Shown piece by piece: positions 36,601-47,967 of a DNA stretch of 64,000 bases. Within the stretch, counting starts at the first letter, position 1; each line of letters starts with the position of its first letter. A program made the translations under genes and the position numbers. Below the pieces are notes generated by a model, which made no database searches, was not told the DNA's origin, and was given only the letters and a program-made list of their open reading frames with translations. Origin of the DNA: Paraspadella gotoi (Eukaryota > Chaetognatha). Where the stretch lies: contig CM119269.1 in NCBI GenBank assembly GCA_051294375.1, positions 2,145,601-2,209,600 on the forward strand, in the 5' to 3' direction.

Positions 36601-39104
36601 CTGCATCGAGGTTATAAACAATAGATACTTCAAAGATTTGGACCTGAAGTTAACCAGGTAAATGAAAGGGAAAATTTTTTTTTTAGTACAGGGTAGTGAA
36701 TCAAAACTTAGAATAGAATTCACCATTAGATTTCAATGACAAAAATTAATGAATTTTATTTTATAATACATCAAAATAATCACTGATGTTTTTTCTCTCT
36801 GATAGAGGTTTCATTTTTTTCATACTCGAACAATACTCCACTCCTCTCTTATTCTCCTCTCCATTTCTCACCATATTTTTCCCCCTTTCTCTCTTCTCTA
36901 TAATATATAATATATATGCACAATGAGTAGGCTGGTACTCAGCTGAATAATACAATCTAGGCGAAAGGTATATTACATTTTTAGTAGAGGATATCTACTC
37001 AACAAGTTATTTAATTAGATAATTAATTAATAAATAATAATAAATTAATTAATTTGATCCTAAATATTTGTTTTTAGGTCTTTTTATCACTGACCACGAC
37101 AAAAATAATGACGATGATGGCGACGACGACAATGCCAATAATGATTGATTGGATTGTTTGATTGTTTGATTAAATAATTAATTGATCAATAATTTGATTG
37201 ATTGAATAATTAATTAATAGATAAATAAATTTATTGATTCAATAATTAATTATTAATTAATTGATTAATTTATTAATTAACTGATTATTTATTTGATTAA
37301 TTAATATATCTTGAATTTACATTTAATATAAAAATAAAAAGAAGCATAATTAATGAAACAGGTTTTTTGTTTTTTCCCTTTAAACTCATTTCCACTCAGA
37401 AGATTCCATCAAAATTTGATTTCCAGCTTAATCACACACTTTCCTACCCACATACGGAATTACAAGTCAATCGCCCCATCCACTCATGAGTAATTGGCGT
37501 TCAAATAATAAAATATATTTCCATTTAAACTCATTTCCACTCGCACGATTCTATCAAAACTTCATATCCAGCTCAATCACACGCAAAATTTCATTCCAAT
37601 CCATCCATCCAATCACGAGTAATTGATGTTTTTTGCTAAAGTAGGATGAACAGATGGACGGACAGACAGAACGACATCATTTTTTGTTTTGTTTTTTTTT
37701 GCATAATTTATCATAATTCGAGGTTTTAAAATTCTTACTGCAATATAAAAAATCAAAATCATTAGACCAAAAAGCACAACTGCAAGCAGTAATCGATGCT
37801 GAGGGAAGCATACCAAATATAAAATATGTTTAACCCATGTTTTATATATTTTAGATAAAATAAATTTTTTAACAATTATGTGATATACTTTTTGCCAAGA
37901 TGGTAAGCACGATAACTGCGGCGCAAACTTTCTGTTGTAATTTTTTTTTCTTTTTTTAAGGTATTACAATAATTACGTTTTTAAGCATCATACTTGTGAA
38001 AAGAAGATACGCAAACGGCTAAAAATGGGAAATTACCTACTCTTTCACGCTAGTTACTCTGTTCATCTTGTCTTCATTTCTATTGATTATCTCCTTGGAT
38101 TCGCGTACCTCTGCCTAGTAACTCTTCTACATCGACAGTTTTGTCGAAATTTTTTTCATTATTTTGGGATGATTATTATTCTCGTTCTATTGCTGTTAAA
38201 TTTACAAAGCTCGGTTAATTTCTCGAAGGCTTGCGATTTTTTAAATCACGAAGTGGGCGTTTCGAATTTGAAAGGCATCAATGGCTTTCATGATTGGATA
38301 TTTACCTTCAGACCTCCTCGCTCTACGGATTTTGCGAGACTCAAAGAAAACCTTTACTCAAACGGATCTGTGGTGGCGAATATCTGGATGGCGCTGATCA
38401 CAGCGGCGACTCTTAGGATGAAACGGAATCTCGTCCGAAAATTTCGACGGGGATCGAAATTGCTTATCGCGTTTTCTTTGAGTTACGTTGCGGTATCCAT
38501 CGTTATTCCTCCATTGATAATTTATTTTTGTAATGAGGATCGCCTTCGGAAACGCTTCGTCTGGGAAGTGCAAAAAAATTGCAAAACAACGAGCCAAATG
38601 CAAAAAGCGTCGAGAAATTTAGTAACTTATGCTTATTTGAAAGAAATGTACTTTTTCTTCCTGTGTCTCTCAACGATGCCTTTTTTGAATTTTACTTATA
38701 TAATGGCGGACACTTACCAAAAATTTAAAACTAAGAGTTTATGCGCGCTAATTTTTACTTCAATTTACTTCTTGGTATTGAAACGACATTTTAAACTCAA
38801 ATTAGCAATAAAAGAAAAGAACAAAAATTATGAGCTTTTTCATAAATGGAATGGAAATTTTTTCAGTACAGAATTTGCTGAAATTGAATCGGGAAACTTG
38901 GATATTTTTGTTTATACTGATTTTCCGAAGATTCTATTTTATTGCGCTCGTAATTTTAAGCATATTAATGTTAATGTCAGTAAAGGCAGATTTGAAAAAA
39001 TTTTCAGAAGTATCAACCCTAAAGCAAACGAATGGATTTTGAGAGATATTCCTGAACTGAATATCATTTTTTTGCTTATTCCGATTATTTTATTTCTTAT
39101 GTAA
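33685..39104 (+). CDS. XK-related multipass membrane protein, four exons
   Basis: The model is join(33685..34469,34877..35038,35926..36657,37961..39104), 940 residues, with all junctions phase 2 and in frame. Exon 1 gives hydrophobic helices at about 13-40, 47-72 and 86-108. The NILDVGTDLQTSYLYY stretch is typical of XK-related proteins. A very hydrophilic segment of Lys, Glu and Asn follows (about 111-260). Exon 2 carries FIHCFVEAFPQSLVTIYAF, matching the family's E-(A)-x-PQ helix. Exon 3 has SEFVPLVSLASSTLSLA. Exon 4 adds several helices and ends IPIILFLM. XK-related proteins include phospholipid scramblases and their partners in the plasma membrane; which role applies here cannot be told. 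Its length exceeds the usual 400-650 residues because of the charged loop and the long exon 4. The start shares its MPSL..L.K pattern with the neighbouring pseudogene. Confidence 0.8.
37384..37680. repeat. Tandem pair of about 130-bp repeat units plus GACA-rich end
   Basis: In intron 3 of the XK-related gene, ACTCATTTCCACTC...AGCT.AATCACAC...ATCCA.TCA.GAGTAATTG occurs twice (about 37384-37500 and 37527-37628). The second copy is followed by GATGGACGGACAGACAGA. The intron also has ATTA-rich low-complexity DNA at 37010-37310. Confidence 0.65.
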
Positions 39105-39428
39105 ATCTGAGGTCTCGTCTCTGACTTAACCTTGGACACGGTATTATTAAATTACTTATAATATACGCTTGAAGTCTTTTTTCTGCATTGTATCTTTCTA
39201 TCTTTTATTTAGCTTTGCTTTTAAATATGCTTTCAATTTTTACAATTACATTCTTTATTTAGCCGAGACGCATTCTCATTTGACTCCTCCTCCTCCTCCT
39301 CCTGCTTCTCCTAATTAGATCTCCGAAAATGCATGATTTATAAATGGATGCCTTTTTCCGTAACGAATTTTCTTTTTATTCCACCTTTTTTAGTAATATG
39401 TAGCGTCTTACGCATGACTAAAAATATG

Positions 39429-39545
39429 AAATTGGTACAACCAATATAAAAATTATCCATTCATTTAATAAATAAGCTATCTTGCCCCTGACTTTGGACA
39501 GGCTTTGGTGGTTTAAGGCCTCCATCACTCTTACAAGATAATGAC
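39429..39545. repeat. Dispersed repeat, GGTACAACCAAT family
   Basis: Shares AAATTGGTACAACCAATA, AAGCTATCTTGC.CCTGAC and TTTGGTGGTTTAAGGCCTCC with 50577-50704. Shorter relatives lie at 49540-49625 and 59880-59915. Confidence 0.75.
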
Positions 39546-39585
39546 ATAGCAGGTCCCTGCAAGCTTTCAATCAAGACTCTCTCAC

Positions 39586-39617
39586 GGTTTCTCTAGTTAA
39601 TTACTATTAACTAGAGA
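39586..39617. other. Perfect 14-bp hairpin
   Basis: TTTCTCTAGTTAAT and its reverse complement ATTAACTAGAGAAA are separated by four bases. Function unknown. Confidence 0.6.
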
Positions 39618-39903
39618 AATTTTATCGATTAAATCTGAAACAGAATTTCATTTTGAATATGAAATATGAAATCAAAATTTGTTTTAAGGTAGACGTTCAA
39701 AGCATCTAGGATCGTGATAGAGAGTGAGAGAAAGAAAAATAAAGAAAACAGTAAAGCAATAGTAATGTAAAATGAAAGATGATAGCTGTGGTCGTTGATG
39801 GAATAGGCTCGGAGATGGTGAGATCCTGAAACGATCAAAGTCGAGAATGGACTTCCTGGAAGCATCAGTTCTTCCTTTAAGAACAAGAATTGCGACGAGT
39901 AAA

Positions 39904-40658
39904 TACCCCGTGTCAGTTCGCGAGTGACACCAAAAAAATGAATACCATTCCTCATTGGATGAATATTTTTTTAAAATTGTTTTCTCTTATTCTATGGCAA
40001 AGTACTGGACGTTTATTATATTTTAAATTTTTTAATTTCATAAAATTAATTTTATATTTACTTAGGTAAAATAACCTTTCTTTAATGGTTACTAAATTTC
40101 ATCTTCAGAAAAAAACTGAATTAAAAAAAAAAATTATTATAAATTAATTACTCATTAATTATTTAAAATTATTGAAATTCATTTACTCCATTAAATGAAG
40201 CATTAACTGGGAATCCTTACGATATAAAATAATTATTCAAGACAATAAAAAACATGGTCAGGACAGAATTTTTTTCATTTGGACTAATTGTACAAAAAAA
40301 ACTTAAGAATTATAAATAAAAAAAAAAATAAAAAATTATTACTCAAAAATTTCTAAACATGACTATAATTCCGATACGCCATTTATTATACCATTAATAG
40401 GGATTTCTTATAATATAAAATTTTTATTTAATGCAATTAAGAACACGCCTAAAATGTTCTTTTTTCGCCAAATTGACTGTGTTAGATAAAAAATTAAACA
40501 AGTATAGTAAATGAATTAAACACAAAATGAAGCTTATAGTTATACATAAAAAACGTCAAGTAGTTCTTCAACTAAAGATACACTTATGAATAATATTTAT
40601 TAAATATTTAAAGTATAGTAGAGAATTTTTGGTGTCACTCGCGAACGGACACGGGGTA
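39904..40658. mobile_element. Non-autonomous DNA element with about 33-bp inverted ends
   Basis: The ends TACCCCGTGTCAGTTCGCGA.. and (other strand) TACCCCGTGTCCGTTCGCGA.. continue as inverted repeats through GTGACACCAAAAA. The 755-bp interior is AT-rich with no coding frame. Flanking TA is compatible with a TA target duplication. Confidence 0.75.
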
Positions 40659-40682
40659 CATACGATTTTCAAAATATAAGGC

Positions 40683-40713
40683 GATAGCGACGACGACGAC
40701 GACGACGACGACG
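40683..40713. repeat. (GAC)n microsatellite
   Basis: About ten GAC units just right of the inverted-end element. Confidence 0.85.
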
Positions 40714-41119
40714 CTTTGCAATTTCACAGTCATGACGAAAGTCAGGTTTTTTTGTTGGTTTTTTGGGAATTTGTTCTTTAGTCTGTTCGCCTGTTGTCCG
40801 TTCATTCGTTCTCACGTTTGTTAACTAATATTCTTACTTGGGTATTATCATTCTCTTTCGAAATACGTATCTCATAACTTTAAATCCTTACCAAGTGTCA
40901 ATTCAATGACTGAAAACAGAAGGTGAGACCATTTCACCGCTGAGGCAAAGTGAAGAATCTTTTAATTCGCGTTCAGCCTCAAAACTCTTTCGCTCGATTC
41001 ATGAAATCAGTTTTTCGTGATGCGAAAATCACCGCAGATTTTTTCGTCGTCGACCTCGAGAACAACAACGACAGAAAAACTTTTACTGGTTCATCAATTT
41101 TTACTTTGAAAACAACTCT

Positions 41120-41121
41120 GT

Positions 41122-41170
<49 letters not shown>
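41120..41170. repeat. (CT)n microsatellite upstream of the repeat-protein gene
   Basis: Uninterrupted CT run about 130 bp before the start codon at 41297. Confidence 0.9.
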
Positions 41171-41172
<2 letters not shown>

Positions 41173-41296
41173 GCGTCTGTATTTACATACACATTTGTAA
41201 TCGAATTACTAATAATAATAATAATAATTATTTGAGAAAATTATAAATAATAATTTTTTTTTTAATTTCCGGTTTTCAAAAAAAAAGTCATCCAAC

Positions 41297-44200
41297 ATGG
41301 CGGCGGTCGCGGGGATGTACGTCATCTACGACAAAGTCAATCAGGTGCTCTGTTTGTCTATTAAAAAGGCCTGATTCACCCAAGTCTCAATTAAGAAAAC
41401 TATGAATTACTGAATCGAGAAAATCATCAATCCATTAATCAATCCCTTGTGGCGAATCTTAAAGCCGCCTCCCGTATAACTCGGTGAAACTCAGCTCGTC
41501 CCATTGGCTTGGACAGCTGAGTATTCGTTCACCAACCGTGGGTTTCTGGTTCACGCTGGTTAAAGTGAGACGGTGTCGGGATAAACACGCCAGTGACATG
41601 GGGTGGTCACAATTTAACCACTAATTCAATTAATTCCCAAAAAACAATATATTAGTGAATCTACCAATACTTAAAATCAAATGAATCGATGAATCAATCA
41701 ATCAATCAATCAATTAGGCGGCGATGCTGGTGGACGAGTCGGCCTACGCAAAGGTCAAGCACCTCGTCGTCGGAGGCCGGCCCAACCTGGAGGGCATCGA
41801 CTACGAGGCTAATAGGAAGAAGCTGCAGTTCAAGCCGCTCGTCGTCCCCAAAGCCGTCGCCAGCGAAGAGAAACCCGAGGACCTCATCGCCATCTACGAC
41901 CGGGTCAACCAGGCCGTCGTCGCCGTGCCCAGGCGGGTCTTCGCTCGCGGGTCTTTCGTCTGTCCTTCGTCGACTCTCATGTCTCTCTCTCTCTCTCCTT
42001 CTCCGCCACAGATGGGCTTACGAGCGCGTGAAGCACTACTACCCAAAGGAGAAGATCGTCCGCCTTGTCCCCCCGAAGCCAAAGGATCTGCGACCGCGGG
42101 CCACGGCCGAGGAGATCGCGGCGCACCCGATCCTGGGATGGACGCCGCCTTACGTTCCGAAACCGACGCCGAATCCCAACATCCCCTGCGAGTTGGGCCT
42201 CGTCGCCTGCCCCGTCCACTCGCCGCGGAGAAACCCAGCGGCGAGGGCGCCGCTCGTCGAATCGGAGCGCGGCGTCGAGGCGGCGAAAGCGGCGGCGGCG
42301 GGGACTGCTGGCGCGGGAAGGTTTGAGTTGTTTTGTTTGTTTTTTTCTCGGGTGTGATGAAGCCTGTTGTGACGAGGCAGGAAAGAGAGAAAGTTCTTTT
42401 TGATCCCCCTTGATGATTAGAATGATAACCGATCTTTTTCTCATTTCCAGACCAGCGGCTGTAGCAATCAAGGCGCCTCCTGCCGCAGCAACGGCCGCAG
42501 CGGGAGCGGCAGCAACGAAGGCAGCGGCGCCGTCATCGACGGCGGACATCTTCGACAGAGTCAACAACGGTTTCATGACGGTGCCGAGGGATGTTTATCT
42601 CAGCGTCAAGCGTTTCTACGCCAACGACGTCACGTTTCTTTACGACCGCGTCAACGATTGTCCGATGAAAGTCGATTGGAGCACTTATATGAAGGTAGGG
42701 GGGGGGAATTGTTTTCACATGTCAATTTTTTTAATGTGATTTGAGTTATTCAAAATTTCCCCTTTTTATCTAATTGTTTTGTTACTATGTGATTTAAACT
42801 GTTATTTTTTCTAACGTTTTAAAATTCCGATAATTTAACAATTGGCTGTTGTTCAGGCGGTACTTAAGTGGGCCGAAGAATGCTATCCATAACTTCTTAA
42901 ACTACTCTATCAGCCTTGGAACGGCCTAGGGCTTGGATTGAGGGTTTTTTCCAAGCCAACGCTTCCCGCAGTGCCATTGGGGGATCGATCCCGGTCCCTG
43001 ATAGTCATGGGCTCAAGAGTCGTCTTTAAAAGTGACGACTGAAGGTCATGTTTATAGGCGGGGTTAAATTATTGTAATACCCGACTACAGTCATCATGAA
43101 ACGCCGAGATTTCTAATTTGCTTTAAACGGTTCTACATTTTATTTTTCACTAAACTTTTCTCAACATACCCGAATCCGATTCCCTCAGGTAAAGAAATAC
43201 TACGATCACGACGCGGGGAAGTTCGTTCCGGAAGTAGCGGCGCGACCCGGAGATGAGACGCTATACGTCAACATCCCCGACCGCATCAACGGGGGCGTCA
43301 TGAGGATCGACTGGATGACCTGGAGGAAGGTTAATGGCTTGATGCTCTTTTGTTGAATTTGTTTTTGGCCGCGAAATAAAAAATTGAAAAATCGGAAAGA
43401 AAGGACGACCCATTTTGTCTCTGTCCGGAGATTTTCAAGTGAAGTAATTTAACTAATAAAATTTTAAAATGCTGCTTCGACATCTGCGTCGAAAAAGGTC
43501 CCATGTTCTAACCCCAATCGGAACGGTACTTGCAGTGACGGACCGGTTATCTTGCCAGTGGCCCCCCTACCTCCGGATCCAAAGTGCCGGAACGCAAGGC
43601 AACCTACTTTCTCATCTCTCTCCTCTTCCCCACCCGTATGATCCCCCCCCAAGGTGCGCCGCTGGTTTCTCGTCGACGTCTTTGACAAAGTGAACGCTTC
43701 GTGGATGACGCTTCCGCGCGACGTCTACCTCCGCGTCAAGCGTCTCTATGACGACGACGAGACTTACCTCTTCGATCGCGTCAACGACTGCCCCATGAAG
43801 GTCTCCTGGCACAACTACTGCAAGGTATCGCTTTAAAAGTTTACTCTATGCTTAAAAAGTTTTTACTATTTTACGTTTTTTACGTTTTAATATTATATAT
43901 AAAGTATATATATTATATACTACCTAGAATATTTTTTTAGTGGAGATAGGTTACGATTGAGAATTATTAGTTTGTTAATGATCCCGTCTGTCACTCGAAC
44001 TAATCGCCGCGCAGGTCCGTCACCACTACGCCGACGTTCCCGTCGACGCCCACCCAGGAGACTCCGACCTCATGATGTCAATCCCCGATCGAATCAACAA
44101 ATCCGTCATGCGGATCCCGTTTCATCTCTGGAGGTGAAGTGGAAGCAGCTGACGCTAGTGGTGGTGCTCTTGTTATTATTTTGGTTGCCGTTGTTGTCGT

Positions 44201-46027
44201 TGTTATTCTATTACTCTTTATCTTTTTCGTTATTGTGGCCAAAGTGAATAATTTTTTATAAGAAATAAGGGCGAGCTTCTGTTGATATCAATTTATTGTT
44301 AAAAAAGCACATTATTATTATTTTAAAGCTCAATCTATTAATTAAATTTCACCTTTGAAATTATAATTCTTCCCTAACTCTCAAAATCTCAACTGACAGA
44401 AAGATAAACTATCTTCTATCTCAACTGACAGAAAGATAAACTATCTTCTCCGCGCTTGGGAAGACAAGGAGCCGGACACTTGGGTCTGGGACAAGGTTAA
44501 CTGCTGCCCCTTGAAGGTCAAATGGAGTACTTACCTTAAGGGTGAGTTTAACCCCCCTCAAAAAAAAGTTTCGATCAAACGGCGCGAAAATTAAAAAACA
44601 ATTTCCTCCTTGGATGACAGTGGCGCACTTGTTCTCTTCCGTCATCGCCCCGCGTCCCGGCGACGAACAGCTCTACGCTTGGATCTGGGACCGAGTCAAC
44701 TCCACTTATCTGCGTCTGCCCTGGACGGCGGTGGAGCGCGCCCAGCGCTTCTTCGCCGACGACTCCACTTTCGTTTGGGACAAAATCAACAAGTGCGAGT
44801 TGAAGATTGGATGGAACGTCTTCATGCAGGTCGCGTCGGGATCTAGTGAGAGGCGCTACGTATTCTTATTAAAGTATTCATTGTTGGTTGAAGCGAAATG
44901 TGGATGAACAAAGGAACTTTAAATTGCTGCCCAATTTAGTAATTGTCGACTTTCTAGCCAGATTCTCTCTCTCTCTCTCTCTCTCTCCCCAGGTCCGTAA
45001 CCACTACGGTTTCACTATCGCGCCTCAACCGGGAGATACGCAACTTCATCATCCAATTTGGGATTTTGTCAACAACAGTTGGATGAGAGTACCCAGGTCG
45101 ATTAATCTCTGAAAAACACTTTTACTACGATGTGCAAAAAAGTAAAAACTCTCACTCGATTAATTCCAGGCCGGTTTATCTCAACGTGAAAAAGTATTAC
45201 GCTAATCTGACGACCTTCATCTACGACAAAGTGAACGAAGTCCCGATGAAAGTCTCTTGGCCAAATTACATGAAGGTGAATAAAACGTAAAATTGTTAAA
45301 TTACGTATTTTCGATATATGGAGCAAATTTATTATCGGGCGTTCAATTTTTGCATACGCCCATATTTATACATACTACTCAGCATAGAAAATGTCAAAAT
45401 TTTAAAATGTTCTTTTTCTTATTTTTAAAGGCAAATTCGAATTCCTTACGAAAAGTTGATGAAAGAAATATAACTCTTTTTAAAAAAATATTTCATTAAG
45501 TGGATCAAAATCCTAAAAACTATTATAATTAACCTATAATCACATTTTAGTATAAAAAATATAGTTTTTTTGAATTTTTGGCTAACTTAATGAAATAATT
45601 TTTGATTAAGACTTATATTTAATAATATTATTTTCTTTTATCAACTTTTTATGAGGAATTCGAATCCACGTTCAAAACTCAGAAAAGATTATTTAAAAAT
45701 TTTGACATTTTCTATTAGAGAATTGACAAAGTTTTTGTTTGCAACGAATTTTATTTATAGTTGAACATAGTTCAATATGACATTTTCTATGTATAAATAT
45801 GGGCGTATGCAAAAATTGAGAAATTTTTTGTGAGCTTGAATAAACATAACGTCTCTCACCAGGTCTCACACCATTACCTGGACTTCTTTCCGCGTCTCGC
45901 CTGTCGTCCAGGCGACGACACTCTTCACGTCTTCATTGTCGACCGCGTCAACTTCTGCCTGATGCGAGTCTCGTGGGACAACTACCTCAAAGTCAAGAAG
46001 ATCGTCGAGAGTCGACGAAACGCTTGA
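41297..46027 (+). CDS. Protein of about 14 tandem D-[RK]-[VI]-N repeats, 12 exons, no known family
   Basis: The model is join(41297..41344,41718..41932,42012..42320,42451..42694,43189..43329,43654..43824,44015..44133,44432..44541,44621..44829,44993..45096,45170..45275,45863..46027), 646 residues, in frame throughout. The unit is about 26 residues: hydrophobic-x-[YFWP]-D-[RK]-[VI]-N-x4-[ML]-x-[VIL]-x-[WR]-x2-Y-x2-V-[KR]-x2-[YF]. Examples are YDRVNDCPMKVDWSTYMKVK and FDKVNASWMTLPRDVYLRVK. From unit 5, even spacing adds a linker with [RHQ]PGD-x2-L before alternate units. A Pro/Ala-rich insert separates units 2 and 3. There is no signal peptide and no transmembrane helix, so the product is probably cytosolic or nuclear. 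Exons end mostly at VPR| (phase 2) or YxK| (phase 0), that is, at repeat landmarks. Intron 2 needs a GC donor (AG|GCGGGT). I do not recognise the family and assign no function. Confidence 0.85.
41456..41625 (+). mobile_element. tRNA-derived SINE, family 1, in intron 1
   Basis: Shares GGCTTGGACAGCT, TTCACCAACCGTG and AACACGCCAGTGACATGGGG with the better copy at 62025-62260. The B box is degraded. Confidence 0.65.
42850..43090 (-). mobile_element. tRNA-derived SINE, family 2, in intron 4
   Basis: Shares GCTTCCCGCAG, TAGTCATG, TATAGGCGGGGT and AATACCCGACTACAG-type segments with 52500-52770. A B-box-like GGGATCGATCCC lies on the minus strand at about 42980-42992. Confidence 0.65.
44386..44449. 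repeat. Exact 32-bp tandem duplication over a splice acceptor
   Basis: The 32-bp unit beginning ATCTCAACTGACAG occurs twice in a row (44386-44417, 44418-44449) at the start of exon 8 of the repeat-protein gene. Only the second acceptor (exon start 44432) keeps the frame; using the first gives a stop within 14 codons. Confidence 0.9.
45343..45819. mobile_element. Foldback MITE in the last intron of the repeat-protein gene
   Basis: Inverted ends of about 32 bp start TCAATTTTTGCATACGCCCA on both strands and continue through TATTTATACATA. The 477-bp interior has further partial inverted pairing (GAATTCGAAT/ATTCGAATTC) and no gene. Confidence 0.75.
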
Positions 46028-46218
46028 AGGAATGCTTGAGGAGAAGTTTGTGGTGAAAAGAGATTTAATAATAATTCGAAAAATTGTAGACCGTAGTTAC
46101 TAATAAGAAATTAACTTGCTTAATTGTTGTTTGTTGCCTCGATAAAATAGAAAGTTTTGTAAATTAAGCTCCTACGTCTAGTCTTTCGAGTCACTTGGTT
46201 TTTTCTGATACTTTTTTA

Positions 46219-46224
46219 AATAAA
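46219..46224 (+). promoter_or_regulatory. Candidate polyadenylation signal of the repeat-protein gene
   Basis: AATAAA about 190 bp after the stop at 46027; no cleavage site can be seen. Confidence 0.4.
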
Positions 46225-46485
46225 CCAAACAAATTATTATTTTTTCATCGATTGTTTTTAATTAATAAATCAATTTTGTGAACAAAAATAACAGATCAGT
46301 TTACAATTCAACGCAATGCAGTCCAGAATTAGAAAAGTCGCGATAAATGATTAAAGTGCATCGATGATTCTTAGACGCCATAATTCTCGTACTAACTCTC
46401 GGCTCCGAAGAAATAGCGCCGAAGATACGAGTGAAATAGCGAGGATGTGACAAAAATCATAGATTCAGATTAACAACGAGACTAG

Positions 46486-46491
46486 TTTATT
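46486..46491 (-). promoter_or_regulatory. Candidate polyadenylation signal of the channel gene
   Basis: AATAAA on the minus strand about 240 bp after the channel stop codon at 46731. Confidence 0.35.
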
Positions 46492-46730
46492 TCATAAGGA
46501 TAAAGGAGACGCCAGGAAAAACGGTTTATGTGGTAAGAGCTTTAAAAGATACGACGGGGCTTGAAATTGGGTTGGCGCGCAATTTGTACAAAGCACTTGT
46601 AACATGTAATAATAATAATATAATATAATATATCATACTCCTCCCGAATCATTGATAAACGTTTCCGAACATGTCCTCCGTCCCGCGACGGCTGGCTTCG
46701 AACTTGGCCTTCTCCAACAGAAATTCTTTG

Positions 46731-47872
46731 TCAAGCTCGCGCATCTTTTCGTCGTTTTGCGCATGCGTACCAATAGAGGCCAAGAATGAAGACTGTGTGG
46801 TACAACGCGTACACGCAGAGCAAGGACACGCACACCTGTGGTAATGGGAACAGGTCACAGACGTTGGCTGTGAAACTACATTGAAACACAAATTAAAATT
46901 ATTCATGTTCTGAGTTGAAATTGAAACAAGCAATCCCGTTCAAAAATAAACTTAATTATTTATGTTCCAGGAGAGTCGGACGCAAAAACGAATTTCAGGG
47001 ACTCTTGTAAATATATTCTAAGATCGGACCTCACCTTCTTGTCTATGGTGAGCCATCCCAACTCTGGCGCCATGAGGTGAGGATAAGCGGCCATTAGGCG
47101 TTGGATGCCAGAATGCCAAACGCAAGAGGAGATGATCATGACGAGGGATCCCAGGACGTACTTGTCAAGGTAAGTCAGGTACGACACTTTGGGGACGCAT
47201 CTAAAACGGGACACTTCGAAATAGTTAAGCCGTAACTCGAGTCATGAGGCGAAAAATACAATTTTAAGTCATTTGTAATAGTATGTATGTGCCACGACAG
47301 TTTACCGGTTAATGACGAACTTGAACTGAATCGTAGTGAGCACCAGCGTGAAGGACAGCGCCAATCGGAACTGCGCCACTTTCGCGTCAACGCAGAAGGT
47401 CGTGAAGCTCAAGCTGCGAGCGAAAGGAATATTAAGAAATTTACGTTGGTTCTCAATGAAACAATCACAAGTATTTAATCAAATTCTCGTGCGATGCCTG
47501 TTGATGAAATAGAGAACGATGAAGATGTTCCAGTAAAAGTAATCGGGTCGTCGCGCCGCTTTGCAGATGCAGGAGAAGGTGGGGTAAGATTTGGGTGAGG
47601 ATCCGCCGTAACTGGAAGGAAAGGGCGGGTAAGGATTAAACTATATGGGAGATGGAGCCGGAGTTGAAAATGGGGTCAGAATTACCGAGAAATGCTGGAA
47701 ATCGAGACTCGAATTTGGGGTTTCCTATTGTCCAAGAATAAACAACTAGTTTGGACCCATGCAAATCTCTTTTCATATTCAAAAAGGAAAGAGACAACAA
47801 AAGACCATTCGCCGAATAAGGGACGCGAGCTTTCAAGTTCAATTACACATTTAAACAAACAAAAGATGAAAA

Positions 47873-47967
<95 letters not shown>

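Noticed and set aside
39629-39955. 108-codon minus-strand frame
   Set aside because: Crosses the boundary of an inverted-end element and shows no domain.
41297-46027. DM9 or natterin-type repeat protein
   Set aside because: The DM9 signature (Trp-rich, Gly-Gly, LYVGRA-like) is absent; the repeated D-[RK]-[VI]-N pattern does not match it.
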